NCBI GenBank assembly: GCA_033675545.1
Contig: JAWDGP010003405.1
Location: forward strand, 52,501-116,500
From: Elysia crispata
Lineage: Eukaryota > Mollusca > Gastropoda > Plakobranchidae
DNA length: 64,000 nucleotides
Reading direction: 5' to 3'
Position numbers and translations under genes: made by a program. The notes under the pieces were generated by a model that saw only the letters and a program-made list of their open reading frames with translations, did not search any database and was not told the DNA's origin. This document shows positions 1 to 40,100 of the stretch, piece after piece (positions within the stretch are counted from its first letter, which is position 1; each line of letters opens with the position of its first letter).

Positions 1-306
1 CATTGATCTATTCTTTCAGGCATAAATTAATTTATTCATTTGTTTATTCATTCATTCATTGATTTATTCATTTATTCATTTATTTAATCATTCATTCATC
101 CATTCGTTCATTCTTTCATTCAACCATTCATTCATTCATTCATTCATCTCCCCTTTCAGACATTAATTCATTTATTTATTCACTTATTCATTCATTCGTT
201 CACTTATTCATCGATTCATTCATCGTTTCATCCAGGCATTAATTCATTAATTCATTACTTTTTAATCATTCGTGCATTAATTCATTCATTCATTCAGTCA
301 CTCATT
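1..306. repeat. Degenerate (ATTC)n tetranucleotide tract
   Basis: Nearly continuous ATTC/ATTT units with point changes, in the intron just upstream of the first visible Cav3 exon. Confidence 0.9.
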
Positions 307-375
307 CATGACAATTGCGAGTGTTTCTTAGTGAACTGTCCCTCCACTTACACTAATCTTGTGTTTGCCCGCCAG

Positions 376-26417
<26,042 letters not shown>

Positions 26418-27510
26418 CGACAGTAGGAAACTTAAGATGCACGAGTTGTTAGAAAGAGACACAAAATTTTTAACAGCGGATTTGAACCTCTATTTGTGAT
26501 CGGTATATTAAGCCATGAATACAAGTTATGGTATGTTTGAAATGTAACGCTTTATCTTTGTTTCATCTTTACATTCTACCAAGAGTTGATACACATGAAT
26601 TGATACTTTTTATTTATTATTTCTGTCCAACGAAAAGGCTGTTTTACGATGCAACGATTTGTTATCGTTATCGCATAATTATTTTTTCTCAGCTGCAAAA
26701 ACTGCCCAGACTTAAAGAGCGTTCCTTATTATGTTCATGATGGCAATACTAAGCTTTCGGTTCCTTGGCCACGTCTGGACTGGATTCCTTACAGGTTAGA
26801 GAACTTTCAGCCCTGATTACAATCAGGCGATTTCGAGAAATTTCGAGGAAATATGGTCATCCAGAGTTACGGGCGTGGTCCGTTTGTGCAGCTCATGAGA
26901 AATAACGTAAACAACCTTACTGATATTAGAGGAATTGTTGACTATGTATAGGACTTGCGTGTGATATGTATCTCGTATTTAAGATTCATGTGATTATATA
27001 TAATTATATATATATACATATATGTATATACCTTTTATATAAATTATCGCTTTCCATAAAAACACATCTTGCATGTTGATCGTGCAATGTTGAGATATTT
27101 TTTCTCTATATACGTAGATCTATGTCCCTTTTCAAGATGCTCTACAGCGAAAAATATAGAAGCTGAAATTTAACGGTCCTGAAATGAAAATACGGCCCCA
27201 GTGAAACGATTGCTTGTTTTCTGCGCGTGTGTGTGATTTTGTGCACTTTTGAACATGTTTGATTTTAGAAGCACTATATTCTCATGTTGCACCTCTTTAC
27301 TGATTCTACCATCTCAAAACGTTCCATAAAGAAAGAGAATGAAAGAGAGAGATAAAGAAAAATGTATAGTGAACTGTGAACTATCCCTGTGAATCCCCTG
27401 TTATTGTTCAAATAATGTCATTCTAAGTTGACTTATTTATGGTAATTTCACTTTATTTCAGCATGGAAAAGCTCTGAATATTCAATAAAGAAGAAAATTG
27501 ATGTTTCTAA
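26418..27510 (+). other. Cav3: Cav3 3' untranslated region (approximate)
   Basis: AT-rich sequence after the TGA stop with no open frame of note. It contains an alternating AT block near 26996-27035. The end is inferred from the poly(A) signal at 27484. Confidence 0.6.
27484..27489 (+). terminator. Poly(A) signal of Cav3
   Basis: Canonical AATAAA in TTCAATAAAGAAG about 1.07 kb after the stop codon, the first one followed by T/GT-containing sequence. Confidence 0.6.
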
Positions 27511-28302
27511 ATTGTGCGCCAATACTGTATCAAAATTATTTATATATTATTTTTTTTTCAAATATCATGTTGACCTTTGTCTTAAATGCCTACTTACTTG
27601 TTTAGAGTTGAATATTGGTTCTGTGTACTTAGAGATTTTTTGCATCGGCTAAACCCATGGATTGAAACACCTTAACCGGGCAGGTCTTGTGGATCCGCAG
27701 TTCCAAAATTGGTTGTGATGTATGGCTAGCTCTAACGCAAGCTAGACATTAAGAGATAATGTTCGATAGTTTAGTCCCTGTCTATAGCAGTTGCGCCGAA
27801 GTTTGAAATAATTTAGGGGCATATAACCTTAGTAAATTGGGTATAAAGAGGCGGGCTATTTTTATCAAACAGTTTAGATCTATGATATCAATATTATAAA
27901 GATAATGTAAGTTGTAATATTAAGTTGTTTTTTTTTTCTTTCGTTAGTTTTTGTTATTGTTGTTGTTGTTGTTTTTGTAATTTTATTTTTGCGTATGTAG
28001 GTTTTTCTTGCTCTAACAAAGTTATTAACATCGTTTTGGAGATAGCACTATTGCAAGTGAGAGGCATTATGATTTACATTTTATTTTAAGGTTCTGTATC
28101 ATTCTGGGATATCTGCCATCTTGAAAAGTTGTTAGGTATAGTCTTGTTGATAAATGCCAGTTGGCACATATATTTCTGAGTGGTATAAAGCATTGGTATT
28201 CTTCTGTATGCTTCTTACCTCCGAGTTTTGCCTGCAGCTCCCTCTACATTATGCACTATTCATTTCTCCTTTGAGTTGCCAACGCAACATCGTTACTTTT
28301 TC

Positions 28303-28333
28303 TATTTATTACTACTATTATTGTTATCATTAC

Positions 28334-28429
<96 letters not shown>

Positions 28430-28444
28430 CATTATTATTATTGT
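28303..28444. repeat. (ATT)n trinucleotide array
   Basis: About 35 nearly perfect ATT units with imperfect ends. Confidence 0.97.
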
Positions 28445-29656
28445 CACTGCATTTTTTTTGTGATTTGTTGTTTTTTGTTTTTTTTGTCGGGGGTGTTGTT
28501 TTTTTTTTTTTGTTTTTGTTTTTGTTTTGTTTTTTGTTTTGTTTTGTTTTTTTGGGTTTTTTTTTTGCTGTGTTTTGTTTTTTTAGTTAAAACATGTCTT
28601 TCGGTTTCGCTGGCATTCGAAATTTTCAGTTCGTTTACCAAAAAAAATAAGTATTGCTTCAAATAAGTTTCAATTAAATATAGATCAAGTTACCTCCTTT
28701 TTTTGTTTTGCCCCATTTTTTTTTTCCTTACAACTCAGCAATACAGCTTCTTCAACTGTCCTGGACGCATGGTGGGTTTTCTTGTAAAATTTTCAACTAA
28801 ATAACGAAGTTAAGAGCTTTGATAGATATTTTAACGAAACTATATGATGTGATTATGTTTGGTTTAAAAGATCTGAGCCTTTCACCGACCATCTGTGTCT
28901 TTCATTCGTATTGTCATGCACTGCATAATCTCCCCTGTTGCTATGCACCACTTAATACACTGAAGCGCTCAGTGTTGTATATTGTTTATTTCAGTATGGA
29001 ACATACACTTGAGCAAATGGTTGATCGAAAGGTTTTGAGATGGCCTATTTCAGACAGAAAAAAAAATCTTTCTTATATTCTTGTTGGTGATAGTGGTAGT
29101 AGTGGTGTTGTCATTAACATGAATGGTGTGCTTTAAGTTTGGCGGCCCTTCTTGTTTTATCTATTTTTAAATTATTTCACTCACGTTGCCATTTTCTTTC
29201 TTAAATTGAACAAGCAGTCAAATCTTTCCAACGCAGAAAACATTGTTTTGTGTTTCACAGATATCATACAGCCTTTACTTTAAATTGCCCACTTCTTTCT
29301 CTAGAGCTCTGTGGGTTGTTTTTTTTTTTAAATAAAAGTCTTGCAAAGATTCTTAATCTTTAATCTGTGATTCTTAAACCTTGAAACTACTCACAGGACT
29401 TGCTTACTGCCTTCAAATTGGGTAAAGGAAATGTTTTTTTTCGTTATTCTTTAAAAGTTATTTGTTGAACTTTTCCTGAAATGATTAAAATTAATCTAGA
29501 ATTTATTGTTTGCGTTGCATCCCCTTCGTTTGGCTTGCTCCTCATACAACCCCCACCCTCCCAAGTGTTCTTTTAATAAATATCACTATTTCTAATTATA
29601 CTTACCGCTATCACTATTGCTACTGCTACCGCTACCCTTCCTTCTCCTCCTCCCCC

Positions 29657-29657
29657 T

Positions 29658-29745
<88 letters not shown>

Positions 29746-29800
29746 GCTAATACTGCTACTACTACTACTGCTACTACTACTACTGCTACTACTACTACTG

Positions 29801-29891
<91 letters not shown>

Positions 29892-29946
29892 TACTTCTAC
29901 TACTAATACTATTGCTGCTGCTGCTGCTACTACTATTACTATTACA

Positions 29947-30001
<55 letters not shown>

Positions 30002-30017
30002 TGCTGCTGCTACTACA

Positions 30018-30069
<52 letters not shown>

Positions 30070-30092
30070 GTAGTAGTAGTACAACTACTACT
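29657..30092. repeat. Long (CTA)n array with CTG interruptions
   Basis: Roughly 430 bp of CTA units broken by CTG, TTC and AAC triplets. Near 30061-30080 it switches to TAG units, forming a CTA/TAG palindrome. Confidence 0.97.
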
Positions 30093-31970
30093 GTGTTTTC
30101 ATCACCACTCTTGCTGTTGTTGCTTCATCTATTACTATTACCACTTATACTTTAAGTTCTATCTTTCCGCTACCGCCATAATCATCACATCTTTAAGCAT
30201 AAAAATATCATCACCTTTGACGTCATTTTTTGTCTCACTCTTTTCTAGGCAGAATCAAATTACTCTTAATTTATGACACCTATCATATTGTGTTTATTTT
30301 CTATTATCCTTTATCGACTTCCATTTTCTCTGTGATCTGTCAAAGTCATTAACTCTTTTCATGTTATTGTATGCAATTTAGTTTAACGTTTTCACGTTTA
30401 TTCCCATTTAGTTTGCGCACTTGCTTAAAGATTGACAGAGCATTGAAATCAGTGAAGCATAAGAGTATATTTATACAGTTTGCTATGTGGTACATGAACG
30501 TGTTTGTTCAGTCCCCTTTATTGGTTGTGCGGCAAAATGCCCTTTTCACTTATCATTGATTTAAACTGCACTATATTGATCAGGGATTCTTTCTCTTTTT
30601 CCATGATTGATTTATGGAATGTGAAACATTTTGGAATAAACGATGACGATCCAAGTGACTGATTCATTCTCTTTGCTTAATTTTGTTTTGTTTTTTGTTT
30701 GTTTGTTTTTTCATATTGATGAATGAGAAGGGGGGGCGCTTAAATTGATATAGACATAAGTTTGGCTGGTGGCTTTTTTTATTAATATGAATTATAGGAT
30801 TCACTGAGACCAGATACCTATTTAACCATCTCATTTGTTGCACTGATCCATAGCAGATAAGATTAGTGGATATGGCTACAACAGAGAAAAAGACAAAACT
30901 GATATGCACCGCAGTGTGTAGCAGGTTAAGTATCTTGATCATGAAACGATTTCAAACATCAAGAAACGCGCTAAGATAGAATTTCTGAAAATTGGAAGCT
31001 GGGTAACAATAAATATTCATGGAGCTTGTGGCATATGGTTTTGAAGCTACCAGAATGAGGCGATGAGATACATGCGTATTTGAGAAATTAAGCATCGACT
31101 GAGGATTAAAAGCTTTCCCCTAGAACCGTTATTTATTCACCGTGTAAACGTATGAAAGAGACTTGGAAAGCATGAAATACTTCTTTGCTGTTCTTTATTA
31201 TCTTGGATATTCAATCAACATATAGGCGACAGGTCTTAATAGGGCCGGAAATGGTGTTGATTTTTCAGCGCCAAAGACTTAAAGTAAACTCTGCAGCCAC
31301 AGAAACTAATAAGTTCCTGTGAAGCCTAAAAGTAGGGCTAGTTAGATGAGATTTGACCACACGGCCAAATAGCCTTATCCACTATATGACAGCTTACCGG
31401 TCAGTTGGTTGGTTGAGCTATCCTGCTCTCACATCACTCCAAATAATATAAAGTCTATATTTTGCGATTGGGCCATAGGTTTGGGACCAAAGGAATAGTG
31501 GAACCATAGTTTGAACATTCAACAATGAAGTTCGTACATCTTTATATATGGAAATATTGCATTTGAAAAGAATTTCCGAGCGGGGAGATATCCTTTGGGT
31601 CCCGAAAAATGGAAAAGTAATTGATTAAATCCAACGTTAATATCAAACTGTCAAATTAAAGGGAGACAACAAACAAGTCTCCGCCAGGCCAGGGTCAGTT
31701 AATTCCCCCTCAACTGATGATACTGTGAATTAAATCCATATGTTTCAAAGGAAGCCAATTTGAAAAAAGAACATCAACAAATTGCATTTAAATCGCTATG
31801 CTTTTATTGACAGGCCTCTTTTATCGCAATATTCAGAAATAAAAAGAAGGGATAGTAATGATAACTTTGCGGAGATGAAGAACTGTCTTGTCTGAAATCT
31901 AAGTCTTTATTTTGTTATTGATCGGCTACATAGACTTCTTCGAGTATCTCCTAGACGCCACGCTGTTTTT

Positions 31971-32093
<123 letters not shown>

Positions 32094-32199
32094 GCTTTCT
32101 TTCTTCTCCATTCTCTTTATGTTTCTAACTTACGGTAGGCTAACTCTATATCTCTTTACTTCTATACCGGTATTTATCCATAAGTCTAATTTCTTCAGA

Positions 32200-32336
<137 letters not shown>

Positions 32337-32530
32337 TTTCACTCAGCACAAATGAATTGACTATTATATATTTCTGTACATTTACGTGTATTAATGTAGT
32401 TAAATTTAAAAAAAGAAGTTGGTACACTGTGGTCTATACTCTATACCTAGGTCCTAGAAACTAAGATAAGGAAATTTGAAAAATGCAAAAGTATTCCACA
32501 CGATGAGAATTTACAAAGATAAACAGTAAA

Positions 32531-33003
32531 AAAACAAACAAAGCATCAACTCCATTTGCATTTTACTGGTAATCTAGAAAGAGATGTGTGGCATTCTTTA
32601 TGGCCATTTTTATATACAGGGCAGTCAAAATAACTGAAAAATCAATAGCATTTATTGTTTAGTTAGTAGTTTCATGCTAAATCTAGATACATTTTAAAGA
32701 GCCCAAAATCTTTAATACTAGAAAAGATTTTGATCTAAAAGATTGGCGGGAATCTAATCTTCATGAGCAGAAGAAAACAAAACAAAAAATTAAACAAAAA
32801 CTCATCTCCGTTTTCCTTTTAACTGGTTATCCAGAATGAAAATTGCGGCATCCTATCATCACTGTTTTTAAAGTAAAAAAAAAATTAAGAAATAACAGTA
32901 CAGTTTGTAATATTTAAATACTAATTCTAGGTAACTTTTAAAGACTCCAAAACCTCTAATACTAGAAAAGATCTAGATGTAGATGACTGGCAAGAATCTA
33001 CTT
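32531..33003. repeat. Diverged direct duplication, unit about 250 bp
   Basis: Unit 1 (from about 32531) and unit 2 (from about 32784) share an ordered series of words. These include TTTTACTGGTAATC/TTTTAACTGGTTATC, GTGTGGCATTC/ATTGCGGCATCC, TTTAAAGAGCCCAAAATCTT/TTTAAAGACTCCAAAACCTC and TAATACTAGAAAAGAT. Confidence 0.75.
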
Positions 33004-33599
33004 CTATTCATTATGTACAAGACTAGTTTGCAGTTATTCACACAATTAATTACATGTATTAGGGCTGTAAAGTAACATGATTTTGGCGTTATAGCCCCTA
33101 TCAAAATAATTGACATAAGGTATTATCAAATGGGCAAAGACGGTTAATCAGAGAGTGGTCAAGATTTACATTTTTTTCAAACTCTTTGGGATATCCCTTC
33201 CCAATCATTATTATTTATTAACATCCTTCCTCCGCCGGTTAAAACATTGCTCTATCATTTTATTGGTTGCTTATCTAGTGGTTTGTAATCATTCTTTAAA
33301 AAAAAAAGATGAGTAAATAAAACACAGCTCGGTTGGATGGTTCGTAGTAGTGGCTATCGACAGAATTTTCTTAAAATTTATCACTCGGCCCAGTAAATTG
33401 CAAGGTGTGTGTTTGGGGCGGGAGTTTAGGGGTAGAAGCACTTTGCTCATCTCTAACCAGAGAGGATCGACTTTCCATCTGCCTAAGTGTTTTGGTAATA
33501 TTTGAGGTGACTAAGTTTTGCGTCTCGAATATAAGCTGATAAGCTCTGTTTAGAATCGAGGTTAGTTGAGTAAAAGATATGAAATTGAGACTAACCGAG

Positions 33600-34045
33600 G
33601 TGGTGAGAGTGGTTGAAAGTGAGACAACAGAAAATGGTGAGAGTGGTTGAAAGTGAGACAACGGGAGGTGTGAGAGTGTTTGAAAGTGAGACAACAGGGG
33701 TCGATGAGAGTGGTTGAGAGTGAGACAACAGGAGGTGGTGAGAGTGGTTGAAATTGAGACAACAGAAAGTGGTGAGAGTGGTTGAAAGTGAGACAACAGG
33801 AGGTGGTGAGAGTGGTTGAAAGTGAGACAACAGAAAGTGGTGAGAGTGGTTGAAAGTGAGACAACAGGAGATGATGAGAGTGGTTGAGAGTGAGACAACA
33901 GGAGTCGGTGAGAGTAGTTGAGAGTGAGACAACAGGAGGTGGTAAGAGTGTTTGAGAGTGAGACAACGTGAGGTGGTGAGAATGGTTGTAAGTGAAACTA
34001 CTGGAGATGATGAGAGAGGTTAAAAGTAGGTGGTGAGAGTGGCTG
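33600..34045. repeat. 34-bp minisatellite, about 12 copies
   Basis: The unit contains GAGAGTGGTTGAAAGTGAGA followed by CAACAGGAGGTGG-type sequence. It has no stop codon in any minus-strand frame, so it creates three overlapping spurious open frames rich in HFQPLS and VVSLST words. Confidence 0.93.
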
Positions 34046-35095
34046 AGGCTGAATTGGAGTTTGTGGCAAGATATCATTCTAGAGCTTATGCTCATTGAAC
34101 TGCACTCACTTTTTTCTTTCTTTTTCTTTTTTCTTTTACCTTGCAAATTTTAGTAATTATTAGTGTTGAAAGGCACGATAAATCTCTTGAGAATAAATAT
34201 CAAAATAGATCTAGGTAACCTAAGTAATAAAGTTTAGTGTGTCTGATTTTTCTGGGCGGATATTTTACTCTGTTTGTTGTTAGTAATGTTACTCTTCTGG
34301 TCAGTGCTCACCTTCATTATAATATCAACCTACTAACTTTCAAAATGTTTAGGTTTGTTCCGCGCCTATGGTTCTTCGTATCTAAATTTTTTTTGCTTCC
34401 GGGTGGCAAATTCAACTTTCACTTTTCATCTCAGACCTAGCCTTTCTTCAGTGAAGTACTGATTCTGAACTTCGCTAAATGTTTGTAAACGAATCTATAG
34501 AGACAGATCTAGATCTTTTATGCACTTACAGTTTTAGAATTAAAACTCCTTTTTTTTCAAAACCTAATACATGATTTAGATATTTTCTAGCCAGAGATCT
34601 AATCATATCGATCTAGACTAAGTCTCTAACGTCGTATAATTATTTTTTTAAATTTGTTGGTGATACATACTATCCTATCATACGAGATCTAGATTTAGAT
34701 TTAGAAACCCTAGCAAAGAGTAACACATCTCTTGAAACGCTAGATCAAACCGAGTGCATTGTGATTTCAATCTACATTTATGTTTAATAATTGAGAAGCA
34801 CATCGGCAATTATCAAGCAAAGTAGCCTACACGTTTCCATTACTCTGAGTGACAAATTTTGTGACAACTTACATTGTAACATCCCTTCAAGAAAATCAAT
34901 TTATTGGAAAAAAAAAGAAGACATAAATCATTTTCGAGCTTCTCTTTAATCTTGATCTAGATCTGATAGCAGAAATCAAAATAATATTCTTATTATAAAA
35001 ATATGAGATCCAGATTAGACAGCTAATTATCAGTTTATCTGGAAAACTAGAGTCTAGATCCAGATCTAAATCTAGAACTTTTTAAAATTAATTTA

Positions 35096-35573
35096 CAGTG
35101 GAAACCTCATAATTCAAATTGTATGGGAATGGATTAAATCTTCAAATTAAGAGTATTCGAATTACAAAAATGGGTATAACAGAGTCTAAGACTCATTGAG
35201 TGAGTGTGTACTGAGTCTGCAACGAGCAACCCTCCCCTTCCCCCGTCCTACGTTGCTATCCATATCAGTACAGATTTGCTACTGGCACTTAATTGTTAAT
35301 GCATCCGCTCCCTTCTTGATTTCTTAGTGCACTGATCATCCTTTCTTGAGCAGTGATTAGCATTGCTTGCTGCTGGAGAGATGCATGTCGCACTTTTGTG
35401 ATGCCTTATGACTCGGGTATCGACTTCGAAGTAAGAGAATCAAATCAGAAATACTTCGAAATACGAGTTTGATTCTAACATAGCCAAAGAGAAAAAAAAA
35501 AACCTATCATCTTGCAAAATTCGGTTTATGAGAAATTCGAATAATCAGACTTCGGTTTTTGAGGTTTCCACTG
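35096..35573. mobile_element. Pogo/Tigger-like non-autonomous element (MITE)
   Basis: Starts CAGTGGAAACCTCATAATTC and ends with the reverse complement of CAGTGGAAACCTCAAAAACC, flanked on both sides by TA. The TA target duplication and CAGTGGAA-type ends are typical of Tc1/mariner-pogo elements (established knowledge). No transposase frame is present, so it is non-autonomous; length 478 bp. Confidence 0.78.
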
Positions 35574-36097
35574 TAGATTTGGAAATGTAGATCAAATTAT
35601 TGCGTCAAGTTCAGGTTGATGTGAATTTATAATAAAGGTTATTAAGTCATTCACATTTAGGCCTAGATCTAGATCTATCAAACTCATCAATAGGGAACTA
35701 GATCTATACCTAGATTTTTCATCCTTACCCAGACTCATCTGTTGGATCTGAACTTTAGTTCACTTTTGATTGATAGCTTTAATTCGAGCAATTCAGAGTT
35801 AGTTGCATACAGTGCACACCTGATAAATCAACATTAAAGGGACCAACAAAACTGTGTCGAATCAAGAAAAAATTAGGGTATAATATTAAAATTTATAGAT
35901 TTTAAAATCTCAATAATGACTTTTTAGGTCTGCTTATATAGCTGTACAATGAAAGCACATAGGGAGGACTCAGTTTAGCTTCACTAATATAGTACTAAAA
36001 CCCATCCCATAACTAGTCTAGATCCATTGTACACCCCTCTCCTCCCCTAATCCCAAATGCTGTGTGGGCAAAACTGGGCTCGAGGCGCCAACCCCCC

Positions 36098-36312
<215 letters not shown>

Positions 36313-37101
36313 TTAGCCCTGCACATCCAACACCTCTCCCATTTCTTCTCGACAAACTGCTGTCTACACTGGTTTACACACTACATATGTTTAGATCTAA
36401 CTCATGAGGCTAGGCTAAAAAGTAAATGACATTTTGGATAGTTTAGATGCTGAAACATAGTGGAAATTCTGTCCAATTTGCATAAATTTGTGAACCAAAA
36501 TGTCGATTTGCAGGAAAATTTATTAGCAGTTATTGAAGGAATTTATTCAGGACTTTTTAATTACGTCAAGTAAGAGGAATGTCAATTTATGAAATGACGA
36601 ATTAAGTTGAGGGCACTGTAGTATTAATAATATCTTTGTCTTTACTACTGGATCTGTTCCACTGATTTTTTCCAGTTTGCATGCTATGTTGGAATTAAAA
36701 TCATACAGCATTTCACTTCTAAAGTTTAAATTTAATCTATCAACATGAGCTCCCTACTATTATAAGGGCATGATTAATGAAAGTATTGATCTTTAAAATA
36801 TTTCCTGCTTTGGAATGGTTTACAGCACCATGCTATTGTTAAATGAACTAATGTACAAGTTCTAACAGATCAGAATTTCATAACAAAAACTAACCAGGCA
36901 ATGCCTGAAATTGATAAAAATAGATCAATAGGTTCTTTCTGCATGTGATACATATTTGACTTCTTATTCACGCTATATTAGAATTCAGATGAACATGATT
37001 CATGAGTTCTTTCTTTACTCTTTCTTTCCCCAGCCCATGCTCAGAAGCCATGTTTATTCTCATTTGCCGGCCTCTTTAAAAATTTCAGAGATACAAATGA
37101 A

Positions 37102-37130
37102 ATGGCAAAATCTACCAAAGAATTGGCAAA
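37102..37130 (+). CDS. ERI2: ERI2 exon 1 (start codon)
   Basis: Encodes MAKSTKELA plus two bases of the next Lys, before GTAAGA. Chosen because MAKSTKELAKELGLLRKRP lines up with the human ERI2 start (MATKRLARQLGL...). An out-of-frame upstream ATG at 37037 overlaps it. Confidence 0.85.
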
Positions 37131-40100
37131 GTAAGATCAGTCGTTCACTCATGAAAATTTTTAGCTTGAAAAATTGTTTATGTTTGGCTGATCAGGGTCC
37201 ATTTGATCTTAAGTACTCTGACAATGTGCCCGATCTGATTCTCTTATCATCGAAGGGAGATCTCTACTTAGTAGTCTTGCCCCCATAGGTTTTCTGTTCC
37301 CCAGGTAAAAGATTTTAGAGCGTTGGGAAGTAAGGAAGGTATTTACTCAAATTTTTTCGTTAAACAACAGGATGCTTAGGGAAGTAGGCAAGAAGAAAAT
37401 TGGTAGGAAATATCAGGTACGGTGCTTAATTAAAAAAAATGAAAATTTAGCAGATTTTAAGGTCAAGAAAGAGAAAATAAAATGGACTATAGATGAGGTG
37501 GGGGTTTTTTCAAGTTCAGAAAATTCATTCCAGAGAAGCCCATAGTTTAGTCTTGTAGAGAATTGCTGTAACAAAAAAAGTTAGGATTTGGAGTTACTTT
37601 TTTTTTCTCTCTTAACACCTTTCTTTTTTATAGTCAGTCCACCTTTGCCTTGACTCCTGATTTATTAACATGTTTAACAAAGATAGTTTTATTGTTTTGA
37701 AATAGATGATATAAATTGATTCTTTGATTTTTATCCTCTGTTCTTTTGTGGAAGTTCTCCTGAAAGCGACACCTTGAGCTCCTTTCTCTTCCTTTATTTT
37801 CCTTCTTTGATATCAATGGATGAGTGAATGAATTTCTTTACTGAAATCATTGTAGTGTATGTTCATCTCTAGTCTGCCTGATGGGGGCTTGATTGGTATA
37901 GAAAAGAGATTGAACTGTTTTTGTAGATTGTTTTGGTTTTTTTTTTTTTTTTACAGATTTGTATTTCTTTGAATGATTTGCCCCATTGCTATATTAATGT
38001 TTTGTTGTTTCTTTGTTTGTTTTTCTTTTCTTTTCTTTTGCCAGCATATGTACTACATGTTTAAGCCCATTCCAGTCTCAACTCATTATCAAATTAGGTA
38101 GTTCAAGCCAATCCCAGGCTTTGTTTGCCAGGCTATGCAATTGTCCTGCATATTACCTTCTTTTAATCAGGAGTACAGCCAGTAACCTGGTTAAGGTCTT
38201 CAGTCCTTCGCTTTCCTGATCACAATGCTCCTGTTTCAACCCTATTTTGAAGTATCAGCTGAGATAAGACCATATTTCATTACTTGTTTAAAGCTCAATA
38301 ACATTCCTGAAGTTTGTATCCTTTTTTGAGATATCACCTTTCTTGCAACTTCCAACAATGATTTTAAAGTTTTCTTGCATTTGCTTTCAAGTTCTCTTTT
38401 CATCCCTTCGCATAGGGATAGAATAACCCCAAATTTTTGCAGTTCGCTCTTGATCTACCCTCTTCATACTTCTTGTAAAGTCTGTACAGTTTTTATCTTC
38501 TAAAACAGCAAATATCTGGATCCAGGCTGTATAATAGTTCTAGAACAAGCGTAATATAGAATTTTGGATTTTTCTCAAAAAAATAGATGCATTACCTGAA
38601 TGGAAGATACGTAGAAGAAAAGGTGTGCATTTTAGAAAGAGGATAGAATTCAAAGAATGGTTTAAGAGGATATTTTCCTCATACTGTGATTTTTTCTCCA
38701 GATTTTGTTCATGACTCAGAAAAAAGAAGTGTCTTTTCTAAATAAGTTATGGACATCACACACTTATGTTTATATTTGATTTTGAAGCTTTTAATGAAAT
38801 TCTGTTGGTTTTGGAGTTTTTTTTATTATTACTATTTTCAGAGAGCTTGGACTTTTGAGAAAGCGTCCTCTATCAGTTTCATCACCAAGGTGTCTCCTTA
38901 AAAGGCAAAAGAATGGTAAAGAGGGTTTGGGTTTTTTTTCAGGCTTCTTTAATACAGTAATTAATTAGTTTAATTTACTGATGTTATTTTTCTCTCAGTT
39001 TTATTTTAATCAGTTTGTATTTTTTGCTTTTTTAACAAGTGGCATTCATATTCACTATCAATTTTTTGCATTACAAGATTCCTTTTAAATAAATCTACTC
39101 CTTCCTCTTCTTTTTATGGTTTTTTTTTCTTTTTAAATTATTATTCAATCAAATTAGTTAAGCTTTCCAAATCCATGTGGCTATCAAAAAGCTTAATTAT
39201 CAACAATATTATAGATTCAGTGCACATGTGCAGTCTTTTATATATGTATATAAAATGTGAAGCAGACAGGTCAAAAGTAGGTGTTTTACACCGCCTGTTT
39301 CTACATTTTAAGATTTGCATATGGGATATCTCATTCTAATGTGGTCTATTTTTAATCAAAGCAAGGACAAATCCCTCCTCTCTGTTGAGTTGATAAGAGT
39401 AAAATGAGGATATCAATGTCTTGTTTCAGTTCATAGGTGTTAACTGTCTTTGAAGAGTTATTGCGTCTATCTATTGCTCTTTGAACATTGTTTAAAAATG
39501 CATGTTTTCTTGCAAGCCTAATTGAATTCAGTCTATAAAAAAAAAGAAGTCAGTTATTGTTAGTACTTTTTAACGTCAGATTGTGAAGATTTCATGTACT
39601 TTAGGGTGACATATGATATTGTTCTCATGAAGAGGTTTCTTGGAAAAAAAAAATGGCGGTGTAGTGAATTTTTATACCTATTTTCAGACAGGGTAAGCAT
39701 TTACTGTCACATGGAGTTGTTTGGTTATATGTAAAATTGAGTGTGGGTTGTATTACATGTATTTCTATGTTGCAGATCTTGATTATATTCCTTAGTTGAA
39801 AGGCATTCAGGTTTGCTGCAATCTCTATAGTATACAGCCACAATCATTGAGAATGTAGGAAAATACAGATCAAATGGTCATTATTATAAGAGTAGCTCAA
39901 AATAACCTACTTGCTAAAATGCCTCGGAGTCCTCATATCAATGGGAATGTTTGAAATATTTGACACAGTTATCATATATGCTCTTTTTTTTTTTTTTCTT
40001 GTTTTTCCTCAGATCAACGTTTTTCTCATCTAATCATAATTGACTTTGAATCAACATGTTGGGAAAATGACAAACTAAGGCCTCAAGAGATCAGTATGTA

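Noticed and set aside
28154..28666. 170-aa open frame rich in Tyr and Phe
   Set aside because: Product of the (ATT)n repeat and T-rich flank.
29510..30276. Open frames of 186 and 219 aa made of poly-Leu, poly-Thr or poly-Tyr
   Set aside because: Pure translation of the (CTA)n array in different frames; no splice or start context.
33562..34146. 194-aa minus-strand open frame with repeated HFQPLSP units
   Set aside because: Created by the stop-free 34-bp minisatellite; two other frames are equally open.
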